The notes beneath the pieces are model-generated. The model did not search any database. It was not told the origin of the DNA and was given only the letters and a program-made list of their open reading frames with translations. DNA of 64,000 nt from contig JAWNZC010000311.1 in NCBI GenBank assembly GCA_035771165.1, forward strand, positions 3,064,001-3,128,000, written 5' to 3'. Below, in pieces: positions 43,041 to 55,931 of this stretch. The DNA is from Paragorgia papillata (taxonomy: Eukaryota > Cnidaria > Anthozoa > Scleralcyonacea > Coralliidae). Made by a program: the position numbers and the translations under genes. Positions within the stretch are counted from its first letter, which is position 1, and the number at the start of each line of letters is the position of its first letter.

Positions 43041-44535
43041 TCATGAATTATGTCTTATGCAAAATACACGTGCTCTTTTTTGCCTCTAATCCCCTTAATT
43101 GCCCTGCCCCAACATGTCCCATTGTCTCATTCGGTAATGACCTTCTCCAATGAATATTTCTTACACATGGCATATGTCTGAATATCGTTGCTAAGCGTTT
43201 TCTGTGTCAAAATATTCACAAACACTTCAACGCTTGTATCGTACGTTTTTCTCATGGTTCCCCAAACTGATTCTACAAACTAGGCCAAAGTAAACGATAA
43301 CTCTCTAAAATTGTTAACACTTATTGCCACCAAACGTGTATAAGACTGTTTGATCATTTAGGTTCTAACTAATATAATATTCAAAGTCTACATATTATTC
43401 AAATAATATTCAAGTTTCACCAGAGCAGTTATCTCTGCCAATTCAAACACTTAGGCTGTTCAAAACTCTCTCTATTCCTTCAAACAAGCCACAAGATAAA
43501 AAATATAAAGTGTCTCTATCAATTTCTCTTTAATTCCTTGCAAAGAACGTCTATTTTGTTAAAGTTTACTGTACGCATGCTTCGTACACCTACATGTCCC
43601 ACCGTGCGTCACACGGAATATTAATGTTCTGGAATATTTAATGAGAACGCCGTCTGAATATTAACGAGTGCGGCACCCTTGCGGCACCCATGCGGTACCG
43701 TTGTGGCACCCTAAATACGGGGGTCGATTGGCCTCTATAATACTACTTATATACCCTGGTGACAGAGTGGCCACTTTACCCCGCACGCAGAGGAGACTTC
43801 CAACGAGCTCCAGGATGAGTTAATCTCGTTTCAAACTGTTCAAACCGGTTATTATCTCACGTGCATGCACAATTATTGAAATTGTTGAATTTCTACGCGC
43901 CCACATTCAGCCGACTTAGCCTGCAAATACAGCCGCCTCATATCGGGACCTCCCGAGCGAGAGGTTGCTTTTTCCAAACAAAGGAAAATGGATAGCCATT
44001 CTTTTCACTAGGAGTTGCATTTGCGATAAATTGCAAGATTTCCTATCGAAATCGAACGATTTTCCTTTCATCAAGCGGGACTTCCTACTTGAGTGAAACG
44101 GTCACGCCGGCACGAAAGTGCGAAAAATCACCGGCGTTCTACAGTTTACGTTACTATTGGCAAGCGGAAGCGTGCACCAAAACAGAAAAAAAGATTGCGG
44201 CTTCTTTTTAGCGAAGAGAGCGATGCAACGTTTCTTTTAGGATGCAGCAGCAGGATTGCAAGAATTACATTTTATTGAAACGGAGTTTAGGTGTACTAAG
44301 GTATCTATGATTGCAAAGAGGTTTGGCTAGTAAATACAGATTAAATTGCTCTGTAAAACCTCTACGGTGTAGCTTCAAACTGTATGGTTTGTTGTATGCA
44401 TTCTTCATATACTTTGACTAGAAGTTACTATCGCAAGTGAAGTGCTGCCTCGTTATTAAGATGAAAACGGCGTGCCACGCGGCTACTCCTACCTGATATG
44501 AGCTATACTGAGCGTCTACAGCAGCTTGACCTTCT
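43041..44535. other. No gene supported
   Basis: A 61-codon basic frame at 44093-44278 (KRKRAPKQKKRLRLLF) starts only with GTG and has no family match. GGCACCC repeats lie near 43670-43720. Confidence 0.4.
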
Positions 44536-44539
44536 TCCC

Positions 44540-45060
44540 TAAGACTATCGGAGAGAAGTGAAGGACCTATCCACGTCTTATAAAATGAAATGTGGATATT
44601 ATGACAACAATATTGAATCATATGTAGAGTTTTGTGCTGACACTAGGCTGAGGTCATTTTCCCAAGGTAAACTAAAATTAGCAAAATGTAGAACTGAACT
44701 CTTTAAAACAACATTTTTTAATATAGAATACCCTACTTATGGAACAAACTACCACAGGACTATAAGAACTTCGAATTCTACTCCTTCGTCGTTTACCAGA
44801 AATTGTAAACAGTATTATAAGACCAAGATTTTCGACCCCGATAGGCCACATGTAAATTGGACAATTTAGTGTATGTATAATTTGTTGGGGTTTTATTTAT
44901 TTATTTTATTTTCTTATCTTTTTTTCTTAAAATTTTATTTTTGTTATTATTCAGGGTGGACTCCCCACTGCATTTATCTAATTATTTATTTATTTATTTA
45001 TTACTTATTTATTTATTATTTATTTATTTTTATTTGTTAACATTTGCATGCAGTGAAAAT
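44540..45060 (+). pseudogene. LINE 3' end (CR1-like C-terminus plus UTR)
   Basis: Reads VEFCADTRLRSFSQGKLKLA, KCRTELFKTTFFN, and in a shifted frame PTLWNKLPQDYKN, the standard C-terminal LWNxLP block. It is followed by a 3' UTR with GGTGGACTCCCCACTGC and (TTTA)n tail at about 44985-45025. 5'-truncated with a frameshift. Confidence 0.75.
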
Positions 45061-45127
45061 GGATTAAATTAAATTATAAATTAAAACCTTTAGCGTACTC
45101 CACAGGCAACTCTGTGCAGTCTGTGGC

Positions 45128-45580
45128 CCAAGTAACACTCTCTTGCCCACTCCAGTAACACCACCCGAGTTTGCCCACTCCACCTGAGTTTGCCCACTTC
45201 ACCTGAGTTTGCCCACTCCATCCGAGTTTGTCCAATCCACCAGAGTTTGCCCACTCGATCTGCCCAAGTTTGCCCACTTCACCTGAGTTTGCACACTCCA
45301 CCCGAGTTTATACACTCCACTAGAGTTTTTCCATTCCACTGGAGTATTCCCACTCCACCCAAGTTTGCCCACTCCATCCGAGTTTGCTCACTCCAACCGA
45401 GTTTGCACACTCCACCCGAGTTTTCCCACTCCACCCAAGTTTGTCCACTCCACCCGAGTTTACTCACACCACCCAAGTTTGTCCACTCCACATGAGTTTG
45501 ACCACTCCACCTGAGTTTGTCCACACCACCCAAGTTTGTCCACTCCACCCAAGTTTGCCACTCCAACCAAGTTTGCCCAC
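45128..45580 (+). repeat. ~20-bp minisatellite (GAGTTTGCCCACTCCACCC)
   Basis: About 22 diverged copies; unit length stays 19-20 bp. Both strands have long open frames from the unit. Confidence 0.93.
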
Positions 45581-45599
45581 CCCAATATATATTAATATT

Positions 45600-46630
45600 T
45601 AACCCGTGCATGAATAGAATACAAATGAATCTTGAATCCACGCCATTCTTGTGTTAGATAATCCATGATGCTCTCATAGATATGAACCGAGTTGGACTTT
45701 ATAGATTTGACATTCTCTTCATACGTTGAACTTGTGATGAATTTGTGATATGATTTAAGCTAAATAATTAGATTTGACTCGACACAAGAGCAACGTCTAT
45801 AAAACTGAGCCTTTACTCTCCAATAGTATTGCTATTTATGTTATATTATTTTTTTAACTCTTGATTGTGATTGATGAGAACTTTGTGAGAAATCTTTATT
45901 TCCACTTTTATACATATTAGCCGTACACTAATAAGTTAGAGATCGAGGATTTTCGTCGACATGATATAAACAATGGTAAGTTCCTTTATATATAAAAGTT
46001 TTTCAAAGTCAGCAACACACAATCATAATATTTATACACGCAGTTGTCTTTTACCTTCACAAGAAAATCTTTTAACGCTGCAATATAATTCAGCTTGAAT
46101 TTAATCAATGGTCAGCTTGTTTAGAAAATCCCCTGGCGGTGGTGGCGAGATTTGAACTGCTATTAATATAAATTCAGATTATTTACTTTTGTACAATCTT
46201 CCTGTTTGAATACGCTGTATGAGCGCCTGTACGCAGGCTAGGAATCATTCGCGATGCGATTGCATAATATACGAAAATCTTTCCGTTTTCGATCCGTACG
46301 TACGTACAAATAAACACAATTTTCAACCAAATACTATACATAGTCGGGAAATGGATTGGGCACGAGTAAAGACACAGCTAACCCAAGACGAACACCAAGA
46401 ATAGTGTGCTGCCTCGCTAACGCTCGGCAGCAATTAGAAGTTTGGTGAAAATTTTCTAAAGTCAAACGATAAAACAACCATGCATTGACTTTATTTATAA
46501 AATAACATTTATACGTCCTGTGCGCTGATTGGCCGAAAGCTGTGTTTCTATAACTGTATGTAAACATGGCAATTTCCCGCCGTTTGTACAGTCAAAATGA
46601 CCGTCCGCAAAAGTTTTTTTAAAAACTAAA
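45600..46630. other. No gene supported; isolated MULE-type end
   Basis: At 46222-46240 the sequence CGCCTGTACGCAGGCTA is the reverse complement of the TIR tip of the 48020 MULE, but no partner end is visible nearby. Confidence 0.5.
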
Positions 46631-46636
46631 TAAAAT

Positions 46637-48019
46637 ATGTCAAATATAAAAGAGCCCTGTGGCAGTCAACAAGGAGAAAAACGAGAACGTTTTGCTAGTC
46701 TAGAAACCAACGAATTGGACAATTTATTAGAAGCTGCACAGTCTAAAAGGACGAAATACAACACCGTGTACGCTATATCGGTTTACAAATAGGCGAGTTT
46801 GTTTTTTACTTTGAAGGCTGTCAAGGGTACGAGTTCAGTTTCTTAATTGAAAGTGCTTTTCTTTCAGAATGGGCTCTAGAAAGAAAAATTGAAAAAGAGC
46901 TTCATGAGCAAACCGACGAAGAACTTGACAAAAACCTGAGAGTCTTCTATGCAGAAGTCAGAAACAAAGAATGAAAATCAACACTTTTAAACCTGCGAAG
47001 CGGAATTGAACGCCATCTCAATTTCCCCCCTTACAACAGGAGAATAAAGTTTTCTAAAAACCCAGTTTTCAAGAAGTCGAACATGATGCTCGACGCAAAA
47101 ATTAGAAATTTAAAGCAACAGGGTAAACAAAACGTAGAGCACAAACCTTGCATAACGACGCCAGATCTGCATAAGCTAAAAGACCATCCCGTAATCTCCC
47201 CTTCGACTCCTCTTGGTCTTTTGAGAAACGTTTGGTTTCACACAACTCTATACTGGCGCCGAAGAGGGCGAGAAGGCCAACGAAACCTAACAGCTTTAAG
47301 CTTCTTGTGGATGAAAATAATCGACCGTATGCGAGCATGACCCACGACGAGTCGTCAAAGAATCGTCCAGGTGGAATTGGCGACATCGAAAGTTTTGAGA
47401 AGGAAGGCAGGATGTATAAAGCATCCGACGACCCAAGTGATGGCTTCAACGCTTTACAGTTGTACATATCTAAGCTCAACCCGATGTGTACAGCATTCTA
47501 CCAGTTTCCAAAGCGAAAGAGGTCTCCAGACGACTCAATTTGGTACGAAAACCGCCCGCTTGGCCTAAACAAATTGGCAGTTATGATGAAAGAAATCAGC
47601 GAGGAAGCGCGGCTGTCAATGAAATACACCAACCATTGTGTGAGAGCCACCGCAATTACCCTGTGGTCCAATGTAGGTCTGGAAAATCGGCATATTATGA
47701 CTATATGTGGTTATCGAAATGAACAGTCATAAAAGAGCTACAACGCTCGTCCTTCCTCAGCGCAGCTTCAGCAAAGTAGCGATATGTCATATGTCTTGTC
47801 CAGATCTCTCGAACCTTCAACTGCCAACCTTCAGCTTGGTATGTCTCAACAACAGGCCCCAATGTTTTCAGAAGCAACTTCGATGGCTCAGACCAATTCC
47901 TTCTACGGGGGATCCAGCTTCACCAACATGTTTTCTGGTTGTTCGATTGGCACCGTAAACGTCTGTGTTAATAATCCACGCCGTGAAGTTATAAACGACG
48001 ACGAACCACTCTCTCTCTC
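46637..48019 (+). pseudogene. Crypton-type tyrosine recombinase, degraded
   Basis: Starts at ATG 46637 (MSNIKEPCGSQQGEKRERF), then LDNLLEAAQSKRTKYNTVY. After an intron-like gap ending TTTTCTTTCAG near 46866 it reads EWALERKIEKEL, DEELDKNLRVFYAEVR, an in-frame stop, then STLLNLRSGIERHLNFPP. From 47232 the catalytic part follows: KYTNHCVRATAITLWSNVG, LENRHIMTICGYRNEQS, then a stop (47730-47732), then KSYNARPS with the nucleophile tyrosine. H-x-x-R and Y are tyrosine-recombinase residues; this layout is the Crypton-derived family found in cnidarians and as ZMYM/KCTD-like host relics. One frameshift near 47290 and at least two stops make it dead. The C-terminal region is interrupted by a MULE at 48020. 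Confidence 0.8.
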
Positions 48020-49293
48020 TAGCCTGCGTACAGGCGTTACTGGATTGGTGGACTGGGGAGAGGGCTGAGAAGTAACGCCTGCAGTGGAGCTCTTTGGTTT
48101 TGTCAAACCCGTTCGCTGACGAACGGGATTTTAATTATAGATTACGCCGAATGTGATTCGCTTAGCGCCCATAATCTGTCAATCAAGAAGGTTTGGTAAG
48201 TAAAATTAATAATTTCAATTCTAATTTTCAAACAAAGCTGAAACGATTGATATCAAAGGAAATATTTAAACAGCATCTTGCAGTGCTTTTGCGATTTGAT
48301 CAAATGAAAATGCTGAGTGTCAGCCTCCTCGACTCCCATACCATTCAACTAAGTTTTATATTTAAAACCTCCATGCAAGAGTTTGGAATATATCTTAATA
48401 ATAGGAAGTTCCTGAATTTGATTTTGAAAGCGAACACCGTGAGACGCTTTGCTTTCATATGTCTCTGTCAGTCATAAAATTTCTGAAAATATTCATTGCG
48501 AGCGAACACCGTGGGACGCCGCAGACATTCCCGTTCAATGATGGTATACCTTTCACTCAACTGTTTTATTTTGGTAAACACTCGCTGTCATTACTGTTCT
48601 CTTCATGAATATTCGTTGCCATTGATAGAAACAGGGTACTCTACCATTCACACCTAATTTTATAAATTTCCAGGCCACAGTTTGACAAATATTTGTGAGC
48701 AGACACCGTGGGACGCCGCAGACATTTCCGTTAAATATAATCACTACTATTTATATACCTTTCACAACTGTTTTATTTCGGTAAACACTCGCTGTCATTA
48801 CTGTTCTCTTCATGAATATTCGTTGCCATTGATAGAAACAGGATTACTCTACCATTCACACCTAATTTCATACATTTCCAGTCCACAGTTTTAGAAATAT
48901 TTGTGAGCAGACACCGTCGGACACTGCAGACATATTCCGTTAATATTAATTTATCCCTTCCACAGATTTGCGACCAACTCTCAGTCTTTTAACTCCCTTG
49001 TACTATAATTCTTTTTTATACAAAGAGAATTATTGAAATAATTATACAAAGAGAATTATTGAAATAATAATTTACGCGAAATTTTACTGAATTAAATGCC
49101 ATGGATTTTGAAATATTACAATTAATACAAACAGTTAATTTAATCGCTTCAGACATTGGCCACTCGAGATCATATTTCATTATAAGGGCTGTGGTAAGGG
49201 GGTGCTTGACAAAACCAAAGAGCTCCACTTCAGGCGTTACTTCTCAGCCCTCTCCCCAGTCCCCCAATCCAGTAACGCCTGCTACGCAGGCTA
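48020..49293. mobile_element. Non-autonomous MULE, 9-bp CTCTCTCTC duplication, inside Crypton
   Basis: TIRs of about 87 bp (TAGCCTGCGTACAGGCGTTA, later GGTTTTGTCAA) match at both ends, with CTCTCTCTC at 48011-48019 and 49294-49302. Same terminal family as 8417-9456. Interior: no transposase; three ~200-bp direct repeats of CACCGTGGGACGCCGCAGAC. Confidence 0.9.
48490..48980. repeat. ~200-bp direct repeats inside the MULE
   Basis: Starts near 48500, 48703 and 48909 share CACCGTxGGACxCxGCAGACAT; the first two also share TTACTGTTCTCTTCATGAAT and CATTGATAGAAACAGG. Confidence 0.85.
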
Positions 49294-49302
49294 CTCTCTC
49301 TC

Positions 49303-50150
49303 CGTCGCTGATCACTACGTTTTTCTTTGTATCATATTTCCGATTTCGGAAGACTTCATTATTTGTCCTTTTCAGTTAAATTGTGTTGTATTTCAAGCCA
49401 AAAACGTGTGCTTGTTGCGTACGAATAGCTTTTCGTCTATTCAAACCTCATGCTGACAGCTGAGAGCTCGAGGAATATTTGTGATCATGTGAACAGCCAA
49501 TGACGTTGATCTTGTGCGAGTAAGGAGAATTTAACTTTTCATGATTTTAATAAACGAATCTTATTTCAATGTTTTTCTTATTTTCACTGTGTTATTTTAT
49601 AAAAGAAATAGAAAACATTTTCCGTGTTTACATACAGTTATAGAAACACGAGTGGAAGTTCTTTTTCCATTTCGAGTTCTCCCAAACTTTCACGAGTTCT
49701 TAAACTTGAATAGCTTTCATCTATAGTCTAACTAAGAGTATATAGGTTTTTATTAAAGTAGAAATATGAACCAACAGTATGGGATAAAATGATATAAATG
49801 TAGTACCAGGCAGTTTGGCTTTAAAATCTGTTTGCAGAAAAACTATCCTGCTTGCAGCGCGAAAAATCGAAGAAAAACTAGTTGTTTTCAAATGAACTGT
49901 CAAACAGTACATGCATTTAGTGACTTAACATTTCCAACATTATACTGTCAGTTTCTGATAAAAACATTGGTTCATAATATTTAGAGAACTTGATCATCAA
50001 CAATGGCTATATATACACATGTAACACTATAGTATTTGTAATAATAACTAAAACAATGTAACTGGTTCATGTAGGAAAATTCTATCCCGGTTAACCTCGC
50101 TCAAGAATGAGATGCCAGCTAACTCAGTAGGCTGGCCCAAATTTTAGCAA
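49303..50150. other. Tail of Crypton flank, then AT-rich non-coding
   Basis: The frame before the MULE (DDEPLSLS) may continue as PSLI just after it. Beyond that there are only short frames without motifs. Confidence 0.45.
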
Positions 50151-50159
50151 GGAAATGTC

Positions 50160-50310
50160 CAAACATGTTGATACTGTATATGCAACCAGGCTCATGCTGA
50201 TACTGTATATGCAACCAGGCTCATATTGATACTGTACATGTACATGTAGCCGGGTTCGTATTAATACTGTCCATGTAGCTGGGCTCATATTGATACTGTA
50301 CATGTTATTA
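50160..50310. repeat. ~38-bp minisatellite, about 4 copies
   Basis: Unit GATACTGTATATGCAACCAG plus GCTCAT, repeated with drift at about 50169, 50207, 50245 and 50290. Confidence 0.85.
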
Positions 50311-51055
50311 ATTGTGCTAAGAATCAACAAAGTCATTAATAGTTTGGCTCTGCGGCCAAGTCCATTTATATGTAGTTAATAAACAAGGAATTACAATCAT
50401 CAACCAGAATCAGAAAAGTATAGCTTTGTGTTGTTGCATCTATTAATGTACCATCATTAGTTGTTACTGTCAGCTAGCTACTCAGTCTCTAGACTAGCAT
50501 ATAATGTTTGACAATTAGACTGATACCAATAACTGTAATAGCAAGCCAAAATAGCATTTGTGTATATGCAAATTATATTATACATATGACAGTAAGATAT
50601 GATTTCAATCTTCAGCAACTAGAATTTATCAGCAAAAACCACACTAGTTTTGACTAATACCATTGACTCCATTAAACCAGCACTTTTAAAACATACAACA
50701 AATGATAACTAAAGGTAGTCTTGTGAAGTTAGTCCAATCACTAGGGTAAATGTCATTAAACAAATATACTATGTAAACCAAAACAAAAATATTACACGTC
50801 CCGATTTTGGTGCCAGCCTGCTAGACACATACAATTAAAATTAACCCAATATTGTTTTTTTTCAACCTGTTTAATGTGGATATCTTAAATAAACAATTGG
50901 AAAATATTTAAAATATTATGTATATTAAAAGTATCACTCTAGCGCTATGCTACAAATAGCAAACAATTTCGACTGCTTACATTCCTTTAGCCTTACAAGA
51001 AAGCGTTAAGTACTATGCAACATGTGTGAATTTCAGAATTTTGTAGAATATAATC
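50311..51055. other. No gene seen
   Basis: AT-rich sequence with no ORF or RNA gene recognised. Confidence 0.5.
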
Positions 51056-53869
51056 TGAAATATAAAACTCAACGTAAAAAAATTGCCGTATGACCGCTTT
51101 TGACGCCTCTCGTTCAAAGTGATCCTAAACCGGATAAAAAAGTGTTAAATTATGTCCAACGTATGTGAATTTAAAAAAATCCTACAGAATAGCGCCTGAG
51201 AATTTTTGGTTTCAAATGCTTAACCGTAAACAACAAGATTCGGTAATAAAAAATATTAAATGAAATAATGGTTTAATTTCGACACCTGCGGAAATTGCAG
51301 AGTGTTTCAATGATTATTTTACCGATATTGCTTCACAAATTGCGGAAACCATATAAAATGGTGAACGTAATCATTGGAACAAAATTACAGCATATATATA
51401 AATATAGATTCCATTCAAAATTACAGCATTTAAGATACAGATTAATGAGGGCGCACAATAACAGACTCCATGCCATTTCCAAGATCGAATAACAATTCAC
51501 TAACCTGCCGGTATTATTCTTTTGCCCCCCAATGAATCACGAACAAGACCCCAAGACGACGAAAATCAAATACTTTGAAAAGAAGGTCGCCTGTTTCTAA
51601 CTTAAATAGAAACAGATTCCGAAACCTCGTGATCACGGACAACCTTTAAAGAACCTGTTTGATCTGCTGGGAGATCCCCTCGAGGAGTTTGCCTTGAAAT
51701 ATGAGCAGTATAGTTTCGAGTGATGGAAGTGAAAGACCCAGGATTGCCAAGAAATCTTTAGGGGGTTTACCAAGAAATATCAGCTATATTATCAAGTGAC
51801 GAAAGGGAAGGATCCAGGTTACCAAGAAATCTAAAATCCAAACCACGTGATGCGCACGGAACCACTTTATAACATGTACATGTAAAATATGTTTGTGCTG
51901 CAAACATTTGCACTGCACATTTTTCTTGCGCATTCGCACTTGCACATTTGCAGCTTATAAACTATTCCTTCCTTGGCCGGCCTCAACCAGCCCCTTCCCT
52001 CTTCTGAATAAAATAATCTGGCGTTAGCCGGAATAAAATAATATTTTAAAGGCTCTCCTCGGCACGAATGGGTTAACACCAAGAAATTTAATACCCATGC
52101 TAAGGGTGTTTATACTTACAAATATGAACTACAGTTTCCACCAAGGAATCTTAGTATAGCTGACTTACAAATATAAATTATAGTTTTAAGTGTTTTAATG
52201 GAAAAGACAAGGCTTACCAAGAAATGAGCTGTGGGGAGTTTACTTAGAAATCTGAACTTAAGAATCAAGGGGAATATCCAGGGTTAACAAAAAGTATTTA
52301 GTGACTTTACCTAGAAATTCGAAATTTAGTTTCAAGTTTGTTAAGGGATAGCAAGAAATCTGGACGTCCCGGGAATCAAGCAGTAGTCTCCTTCGCAGCC
52401 GTTCCTTTAGTGTCAATCCTTTCCCATTGTGTACAAGGAACCGATGAAATTAGAGCATTGATCACTAATAAGTTAATAACGCCAGCCTGAGGCCTGAGCC
52501 TAGCTTGGAACGTTACAAAATTTATCGAGAATAGTGTTTTGTCTATGTTATTTCTGCCCATGCAAACAAATGTGCGTGAGAGTAATGTAGCGTGCTCAAA
52601 TTAAATGCTGATGAACATTAATATCCTCGCACTTCACTGCACTTGTGATCACGAATATTTTGAAAAGTATATCATAAAATTACACCAAATTTTTGAACAG
52701 TGATATTTCGATTATTCGCTTTCATTATACGCAGATAAACGTGCGTGAAAGTTAGTAAAGTGTATAAGCGTCAGCAAGATTAAAGAATGTAAGCACAGCT
52801 TTATGACGATGAGTTTATGACGCATCTCGTTTGGAGTCTACCTGACTGTGGGCTTATGCGACCCTTAAAGCTAATATAATTCGAAAAAGCGTTAAATTCT
52901 AAGCAACATGTGTGAAATTTAAAATTTTGTAGAATAGCGGCGGAGGAACTTCTGTTTTTATTTGAGTTAATCGGAAGTATAAACCTCAACTCAAACTAAA
53001 GCTTATGAGGCATATCGTTCAAAGCTTAACTGAATCGACTGTGGTCCTAATAACCAGCTTAAAAACTTACACCATTCGAAAGTGTTTAATTCTGTGCAGC
53101 ATATGCGAATTTAAAAAATCCTACGGAATAGCGCCTGATATATTTTGGTTTCGAATGCTTAACCGTAAACGACAAGATTCGGTAATAAAAAAATTTAAAT
53201 GCAAATAATGGTTTAATTTCGACACCTGCGGAAATTGCAGAGTGTTTCAATGATTATTTTAGCGATATTGCTTCACAAATTGCGGAAACCAAATAAAATG
53301 GTGAACGCGTAATCATTGGAACAAAATACAGCATATATATAAATATAGATTCCATTCAAAATTACAGCATATAAAATACAGATTAATGAGGGCGCACAAT
53401 AACAGATTCCATGCAATTTCCAAGATCAAATAACAAATTCACTAACCTGCCGGTATTATTCTTTTGTCCCACTGAATCACGAACAAGACCCCAAGACGAC
53501 GAAAATCAAATACTTTGAAAAGAAGGTCGCCTGTTTCTAACTTAAATAGAAACAGATTCCGAAACCTCGTGATCACGGACAACCTCTCGATCGAGGAGTT
53601 TACCCTGAAATATGAACAGTATAGTTTCGAGTGATGGAAGTGAAAGACCCAGGATTGCCAAGAAATCTTTAGGGGGTTTACCAAGAAATATCAGCTATAG
53701 TATCAAGTGACGAAAGGGAAGGATCCAGGGTACCAAGAAATCTAAAATCCAAACCACGTGATGCGCACAGAACCACTTTATAACATGTACATGTAAAATA
53801 TGTTTGTGCTGCAACCATTTGCACTGCACATTTATCTTGTGCATTCGCACTTGCACATTTGCAGCTTAA

Positions 53870-53981
53870 ACTATTCCTTCCTTGGCCAGCCTCAACCAGC
53901 CCCTTCCCTCTTCTGAGTAAAATAATCTCACGTTAGCCGGAATAAAATAATATTTTAAAGGCTCTCCTCGGCACGAATGGA
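53870..53981. mobile_element. 112-bp TTAA-flanked MITE
   Basis: TTAA at 53866-53869 and 53982-53985. The core is the complement of GGCTAACGTG/GCC with TTTATTC sides. The equivalent at about 51962-52070 has lost the left TTAA (TATAA). Confidence 0.75.
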
Positions 53982-54251
53982 TTAATACCGAGAAATTTAA
54001 TACCCATGCTAAGGGTGTTTATACTTACAAATATGAACTACAGTTTCCACCAAGGAATCTTAGTATAGCTTACTTACAAATATGATTATAGTTTTATTGT
54101 TTTAATGGCGAAGACAAGGCTTATCAAGAAATGAGCTGTGGGGAGTTTACTTAGAAATCTGAACTTAAGAATCAAGGGAAATATCCAGGGTTAACAAAAA
54201 GTATTTAGTGACTTTACCTAGAAATTCGAAATTTAGTTTCAAGTTTGTTAA

Positions 54252-54684
54252 AGGTCAACTAAACCTTTTGAAGTTATATTTTCTTCTGAAAGGGTTGTCA
54301 TCTAACTTAACAAAAGTAAAGAAAAATATGAATTTCGAGATAAAGCAAAGAATTTATCAGCGAAGCCTTCTTGGGTCTTCTTGAAGCATGACCGCGTTTC
54401 TAGGAGAATGGGCCGGGTACTCCATTGTATTTGACGTCATACCGGTAAAACCCACCAATCACCTTGTTGTTTGTTACGGGTATGACATCACAAGTTACTA
54501 GTACCAGTCTCTATTTCGACGCGGGCGTCGTTCACACGAGTTCAGGAAAAGGAGCAAAAACTCAAACTTAGACAGTTCATAAAAGTGGAACCGAGTGACT
54601 GGTTTCAATTATTTCTTCGGTTTTAGATGGAACTTTTCCGACTTTAATGAAAAATAGAATAACCTGGAAACGTAAAGTTGCCCT
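54252..54684. mobile_element. 433-bp TTAA-flanked MITE
   Basis: TTAA at 54248-54251 and 54685-54688. Ends AGGTCAACTAAACC and (complement) AGGGCAACTTTACG. The paralogous repeat at 52330-52350 reads GTTTGTTAAGGGATAGC without it, which is an exact empty site. Confidence 0.92.
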
Positions 54685-55931
54685 TTAAGGGATAGCACGA
54701 AATCTGGACGTCCCGGGAATCAAGTATAGTCTCCTTCGCAGCCGTTCTTTTAGTGTCAATCCTTTCCCATTGTGTACAAGGAACCGACGAAATTAGAGCA
54801 TTGATCACTAATAAGTTAATAACGCCAGCCTGAGCCTAGCTTGGAACGTTACAAAATTTATCAAGAATAGTGTTTTGTCTATGTTATTTCTGCCCATGCA
54901 AACAAATGTGCGTGAGAGTAAATGTAGCGTGCTCAAATTAAATGCTGATGAAAATTAATATCCTCGCACTTCACGGCACTTGTGATCACGAATATTTTGA
55001 AAAGTATATCTTAAAATTACACCAAATATTTGAAGAGAGATATTTCGATTATTCGCTTTCATTATATGCAGATAAACGTGCGTGAAAGTTAGTAAAGTGT
55101 ATAAGCGTCAGCAAGATTAAAGAATGTAAGCACAGCTTTATGACGATGAGTTTATGACGCATCTCGTTTGGAGTCTACCTGACTGTGGGCTTATGCCACC
55201 CTTAAAGCTAATGTACTTCGAAAAAGCGTTAAATTCTAAGCAACATGTGTGAAATTTAAAATTTTGTAGAATAGCGGCGGAGAAACTTCTGTTTTTATCT
55301 GAGTTAATCGGAAGTATAAACCTCAACTCATGCAAACTAAAGCTTATGAGGCATATCGTTCAAAGCTTAACTGAATCGACTGTGGTCCTAATAACCAGCT
55401 TAATAAAAACTTACACCATTCGAAAGTGTTAAATTCTGTGCAGCATATCCGAATTTAAAAAATCCTACAGAATAGCGCCTGATATATTTTGGTTTCGAAT
55501 GCTTAACCGTAAACAACAAGATTCGGTAATAAAATTTTTTAAATGCAAATAATGGTTTAATTTCGACACCTGCGGAAATTGCAGAGTGTTTCAATGATTA
55601 TTTTAGCGATATTGCTTCACAAATTGCGGAAACCAAATAAAATTGTGAACGTAATAATTGGAACAAAATACAGCATATATATAAATATAGATTCCATTCA
55701 AAATTACAGCATATAAAATACAGATTAATGCGGGCGCACAATAACAGATTCCATGCAATTTCCAAGATCAAATAACAAATTCACTAACCTGCCGGTATTA
55801 TTCTTTTGTCCCACTGAATCACGAACAAGACCCCAAGACGACGAAAATCAAATACTTTGAAAAGAAGGTCGCCTGTTTCTAACTTAAATAGAAACAGATT
55901 CCGAAACCTCGTGATCACGGACAACCTTTAA

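Noticed and set aside
44093..44278. Basic 61-residue protein
   Set aside because: Starts with GTG only, with no homologue recognised and no splice or polyadenylation support.
45074..45641. 100-120 residue Trp/Gly- or Pro/Ser-rich ORFs
   Set aside because: Both strands of a 20-bp minisatellite; no conservation signal beyond the repeat.
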